Shown here: positions 60,792 to 64,000 of the stretch, piece by piece | Position numbering within the stretch: the stretch's first letter is position 1 | Layout: each line of letters begins with the position of its first letter | Source: Climacium dendroides | Taxonomy: Eukaryota > Streptophyta > Bryopsida > Hypnales > Climaciaceae | DNA: 64,000 nt | Assembly (NCBI GenBank): GCA_950106755.1 | Contig: OX467086.1 | Location: 17,688,001-17,752,000, forward strand | Reading direction: 5' to 3' | Position numbers and translations under genes: made by a program | Notes under the pieces: generated by a model | Database searches by the model: none | What the model saw: only the letters and a program-made list of their open reading frames with translations | What the model was told of the DNA's origin: nothing

Positions 60792-63040
60792 TCAATAGTA
60801 CTTAGGTCTCTTGTTTCTGGACTTGTTTTACTCATGCATCCTTTTCAAATACACCTTGTCGCTTGCCTTCTTTATTTCTTCACCTTATTCCAAAAGTTGG
60901 TGATTATAGGTCCTTTGGTATTCCAACCATCTTTGCATATGGTCAAACCATTTCTTGAACTCACTAGTGAAACAGGGATGAGCCCCATACAAGAAATGAG
61001 TAGTGGCCATGATCTCCAATATTCTCTGCCATCTGGTGCTCTAATACTCTAACTTCAAGAGAATCTGGAATTTGGGTATGAGAATGTCAAACTTGTTGAC
61101 ATTGATTGTGACACCATAATCTTTGCAGACCATCCTCAGAAAGTCACAGAAAATTGTAGCTCTAAAACAGACTGGGTCTGTATGAGTGATATGTTCTTCA
61201 TGAAAATCTCCAGAAGCCTGAGCACAAGCTTATGGAGAACTGAATGATCCAGGAATCTTGGGCTAGTTTTACTCCACAAAGTCAATGGTTGCTTTAGAAT
61301 TCCACTTGTACCGTCGTTCACATGGGCAGAAGTGGCAGTTGGTAGATACTGCAATGGGAGGATCTTTCTGCCAGGTCGACGAAATCTTAGGATATACCCT
61401 ATCGTATGGTATGTTTTCTGTAACAGAAAGTCCATAGTCTTCTGCCAACCACTCTAGTGCCTTCCACGAAGGTATAGGTCTTTCTTCTCTAATATCGTAG
61501 AACATGGCAAAATATTGCCCCAGGAATTGACAAGTAAGGGTAGATCCTTGTACTAGAGTCTTCAAAACCAGCCAAAATGCAGGCTTGAAGGTAGGAGGCG
61601 GAAGACTATACTGGGCAGTCTCCTTGACATTATAGATGAGGATGTTGTCCCTGTCTAGTGCATCCAAAGTCTTGGAAAGTTGAATGTACGTTTCTTGTAT
61701 ATTATAGATGTATTGAGTACCAGTCAACTCTCCCCGTTGGACCACTGCTTCTCGATTGGTTACAGCTTTGAGTACTGAGAGGACATTCCCTTGGTTTCTC
61801 TGAGCTGCGTAAGTTCATGCTTCCACTTAGCTCTGACATCTCTCTGAGCCAATAACTCAGGGTTCATGTCTGCTCTGTGATCTCCAATGATAACTTGTCT
61901 CTTGCATCCACTGGTCAGATCCACATGTCTTCTATGGTGCAACTCTTTCTCTAAGTTGATATAATACTTTAAGGCTCGTGCTCCAAGGTCAGCAATGGGA
62001 TAGAACAAGTGTGATCAGTTAACCAGGGACAAGTCTCCACGTATAATCATCTCACAAAGGAGATTCTGCATATTGTCAAATTTCCCTGCTGTGTCCCAGG
62101 CTTCATCAAATTGTTCTTCTAACAACTACTGATCCTTTTGTAAGGTTAATATGCTTAGACATATGTCAAACTAGAGCTCATATGTTCTGTATAGTGAAAA
62201 GGTGGGTCCAGACTTTGACTGTTGTTGCCATATGCACTACTGTAGTCCACTGGTGAGGTTGGTCAATTCTTCTAACTCCTAGTACAATTCATCGTTCGTG
62301 CTGACTAACACTCTAACGGTGTCTTCCAGAGCAGCATTGTTCTCAAGTATAACAGTACTAACAACTGGAGCTGGTGGTCTTTGTCTGAGTTCTTCTAACT
62401 CTTTTCTCAAAGTCTGGATTCCTTCTTCCATCATTTCGATCTGGGATCTTGAAATTTGAAGTGTATCTTGAATTTGATTCTTTTCAACCCGTAATTCTTC
62501 ATATTCTTGCTTTAACTATTAATATTCTCGTTTCTAGGCCCCCAAAGCTATTTTCATACTCTTATATTCAATTAATGCTTCGATTTTGGCAGTCTCGTAC
62601 TTCTTTATTTGCTTTAACTAGTCCATTTCTCTTGATCTGTAGGAATTTATCTCAAAGTTGAGATTCTTCATTGTTTCTTTGAGATCTTCGTTCATTTTCA
62701 GCAGATCATCCTAAGAATAAGGTTGTTCTTCCATAAAAGTACTGATAGGCTGCTCGTCATATTCTATTATAGGCTTTTTCCCTTTATCTTTTGTGCGAAC
62801 AGGTGCAGATACAACACTGGGATTTTGTAATGGTAATACTAATCCAGTCACTAATGTATCAAAGAACTCATGCTGGCATAAGCTGGATATCATTGAAACT
62901 AAGACTAGGGTCACTAGACTACGACTTTTCTTCGTAATCAATTCCCTTGTCATATACTCTAAAGCCAAATCTGCCCAATTAATCTGTTCCAGGGTTGTCC
63001 CCGTCACGTCGCATCCATCCATCCGGACGTTAGGATCCAT
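60792..63040 (-). pseudogene. Decayed gag-like / coiled-coil element ORF with many in-frame stops
   Basis: A minus-strand frame starts at an ATG at 63040 (MDPNVRMDGCDVTG) and stays coherent for more than 700 codons to a TGA at 60792-60794, with one frameshift near 61.76-61.83 kb. It is interrupted by about 15 TAG/TAA codons, e.g. at 62711, 62618, 62534, 62519, 62516, 62279, 62237, 62171, 62126, 61269, 61263, 61230, 61041, 60885 and 60828, and one TGA at 62015. Between stops the sequence is protein-like: a charged coiled-coil part (DLLKMNEDLKETMKNLNFEI, LRKELEELRQRPPAP), then LFYPIADLGARALKYYINLE, SWKALEWLAEDYGLSV and EFKKWFDHMQRWLEYQRTYN. I recognise no reverse transcriptase, integrase or protease. 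A gag or ORF1 product of a retroelement, or a plant-specific multigene family relic, are both possible. Confidence 0.55.
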
Positions 63041-63124
63041 CCCCAGCGTCCGTCAGGATGAAATCCAAATGACAACCGACGACAGAGGATGATTCAGACT
63101 ACAGAGATGGATGGACGAGCTTTG

Positions 63125-63955
63125 TCGCCGGGAGCTCTGGACAGCTGCGATGGACGGTCGGATGAACGGTTGATGTGGACGGTTGGGTTGGACGGTCGAT
63201 CTGGACGGTCCGGTTGGATGGCCGAGATGGACCGTCGACCTAGATGGTCCATCTGGACCGTCGATCTAGACGGTCTGGCGGAACCGTCGATCTAAACGGT
63301 CTGGCGGAACCGTCGATCTAGACGGTCTGGTTGGACAGTCGATCTGGACGGCCTGGCTAGACGGTCGATCTGGACGGCCTAGCTGGACGGTCGATCTGGA
63401 TGGCCTAGCTGGACGGTCGATCTGGACGGCCTGGCTAGACGGTCGATCTGGACGGTCCGTCTGGACGGTCGAACTGGACCGTCGATCTAGACGGTCTGGC
63501 TGGACAGTCGATCTTGACCGTCGATCTAGACGGTCTGGCTGGACGGTCGATCTGGACGGCCTGGCTAGACGGTCGATCTGGACGGTCCGGTTGGACGGCC
63601 GAGAGGGACGGTCGATCTGGACCGTCGATCTAGACGGTCTGGCTGGACGGTCGATTTGGACGGTCGATTTTGACCGTCAATTTAGACGGTCTGGCTGGAC
63701 GGTCGATTTGGACGGTCGATCTGGACCGTCGATCTAGACGGTCTGGCTGGACGGTCGATCTGGACGGCCTGGCTGGACGGTCGATCTGGACGGTCCGGTT
63801 GGACGGCCGAGAGGGACGGTCAATCTGGACCGTCGATCTAGACGGTCTGGCTGGACGGTCGATTTGGACGGTCGATCTTGACCGTCAATCTAGACGGTCT
63901 GGCTGGACGGTCGATTTGGACGGTCGATCTAGATGGTCTGGTTGGACGGCCGAGA
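63125..63955. repeat. 13-bp minisatellite array with higher-order structure
   Basis: About 60 units of 13 bp with the consensus GACGGTCGATCTG and variants GACGGTCTGGCTG, GACGGCCTGGCTA, GACCGTCGATCTA, GACGGTCCGGTTG and GACGGCCGAGAGG. The variant GACGGTCCGGTTG followed by GACGGCCGAGAGG recurs at 63580 and 63788, 208 bp (16 units) apart, and similarly at 63203 (377 bp, 29 units, earlier), showing higher-order duplication. GACGGTC and GACCGTC units are reverse complements, so the array can form many short hairpins. GC content is far above the surroundings. Confidence 0.92.
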
Positions 63956-64000
63956 ATTCAATTACAAGCAAAATATTATCATTCCTCGATTGAAATTTGT

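Noticed and set aside
60792..62713. Stop-codon reassignment (TAG/TAA read as Gln)
   Set aside because: Neighbouring intact genes terminate at TAG (L23A, TTL), TAA (NAGK) and TGA (peroxidase, NECAP, TRIM37-like), so the standard code applies here. Decay of a silenced element is simpler.
63125..63955. Possible CRISPR-like array
   Set aside because: Units are contiguous 13-bp repeats without unique spacers, in a plant nuclear genome.
63670..63993. Open frame of 107 codons with LDGLAGRSIWTVD-type repeats
   Set aside because: It is the translation of the 13-bp minisatellite. A 13-bp period cycles through all frames, giving a 13-residue peptide repeat with no independent evidence of a gene.

Overview
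This is a window of nuclear DNA from a land plant. Every gene is split by GT-AG introns. Several families are plant-type: a class III peroxidase, a plastid-targeted acetylglutamate kinase, and the fused uricase-pathway enzyme with OHCU decarboxylase and HIU hydrolase domains. AAACCCTA telo-boxes stand before the ribosomal protein genes. Coding exons are GC-rich islands in very AT-rich intergenic DNA full of small inverted-repeat transposons. I would guess a bryophyte, perhaps a moss, but the sequence alone does not settle this.

Left part (1-23 kb): the 3' exon of a class III peroxidase (+); a NECAP-like endocytic adaptor in seven coding exons (-); ribosomal protein uL23/L23A (+), divergent from NECAP across about 600 bp; a nine-exon gene of unknown function (+); and a second L23A copy on the opposite strand. 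The two L23A loci are arms of an inverted segmental duplication. They encode the same 155-residue protein, and their exons differ at only a few synonymous sites although their introns and flanks have diverged clearly.

Middle (23-46 kb): a complete 20-coding-exon TRIM37-type RING/B-box/coiled-coil/MATH ubiquitin ligase (-), reconstructed with phase kept across every junction (963 residues). Then about 10 kb of AT-rich DNA with several MITEs, then a two-exon chloroplast N-acetylglutamate kinase (-).

Right part (46-64 kb): a 350-bp foldback element, the six-exon allantoin synthase gene TTL (+), then a gene-free, repeat-rich stretch. It contains a roughly 650-bp TIR family with several copies, one split by a 492-bp hAT-like insertion with an 8-bp target duplication; a near-perfect 150-bp CACTA-type hairpin; a decayed gag-like reading frame whose in-frame stops nearly all read as C-to-T changes of glutamine codons; and at the right edge a 13-bp minisatellite with a 208-bp higher-order repeat.

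The genes are ordinary housekeeping or metabolic units and do not form a cluster; TTL (purine catabolism) and NAGK (arginine synthesis) both concern nitrogen metabolism but nothing shows that their proximity is functional. I found no tRNA, rRNA or CRISPR array and no convincing novel gene system. The most unusual signals are in the repeats and in the exon-only identity of the L23A pair.
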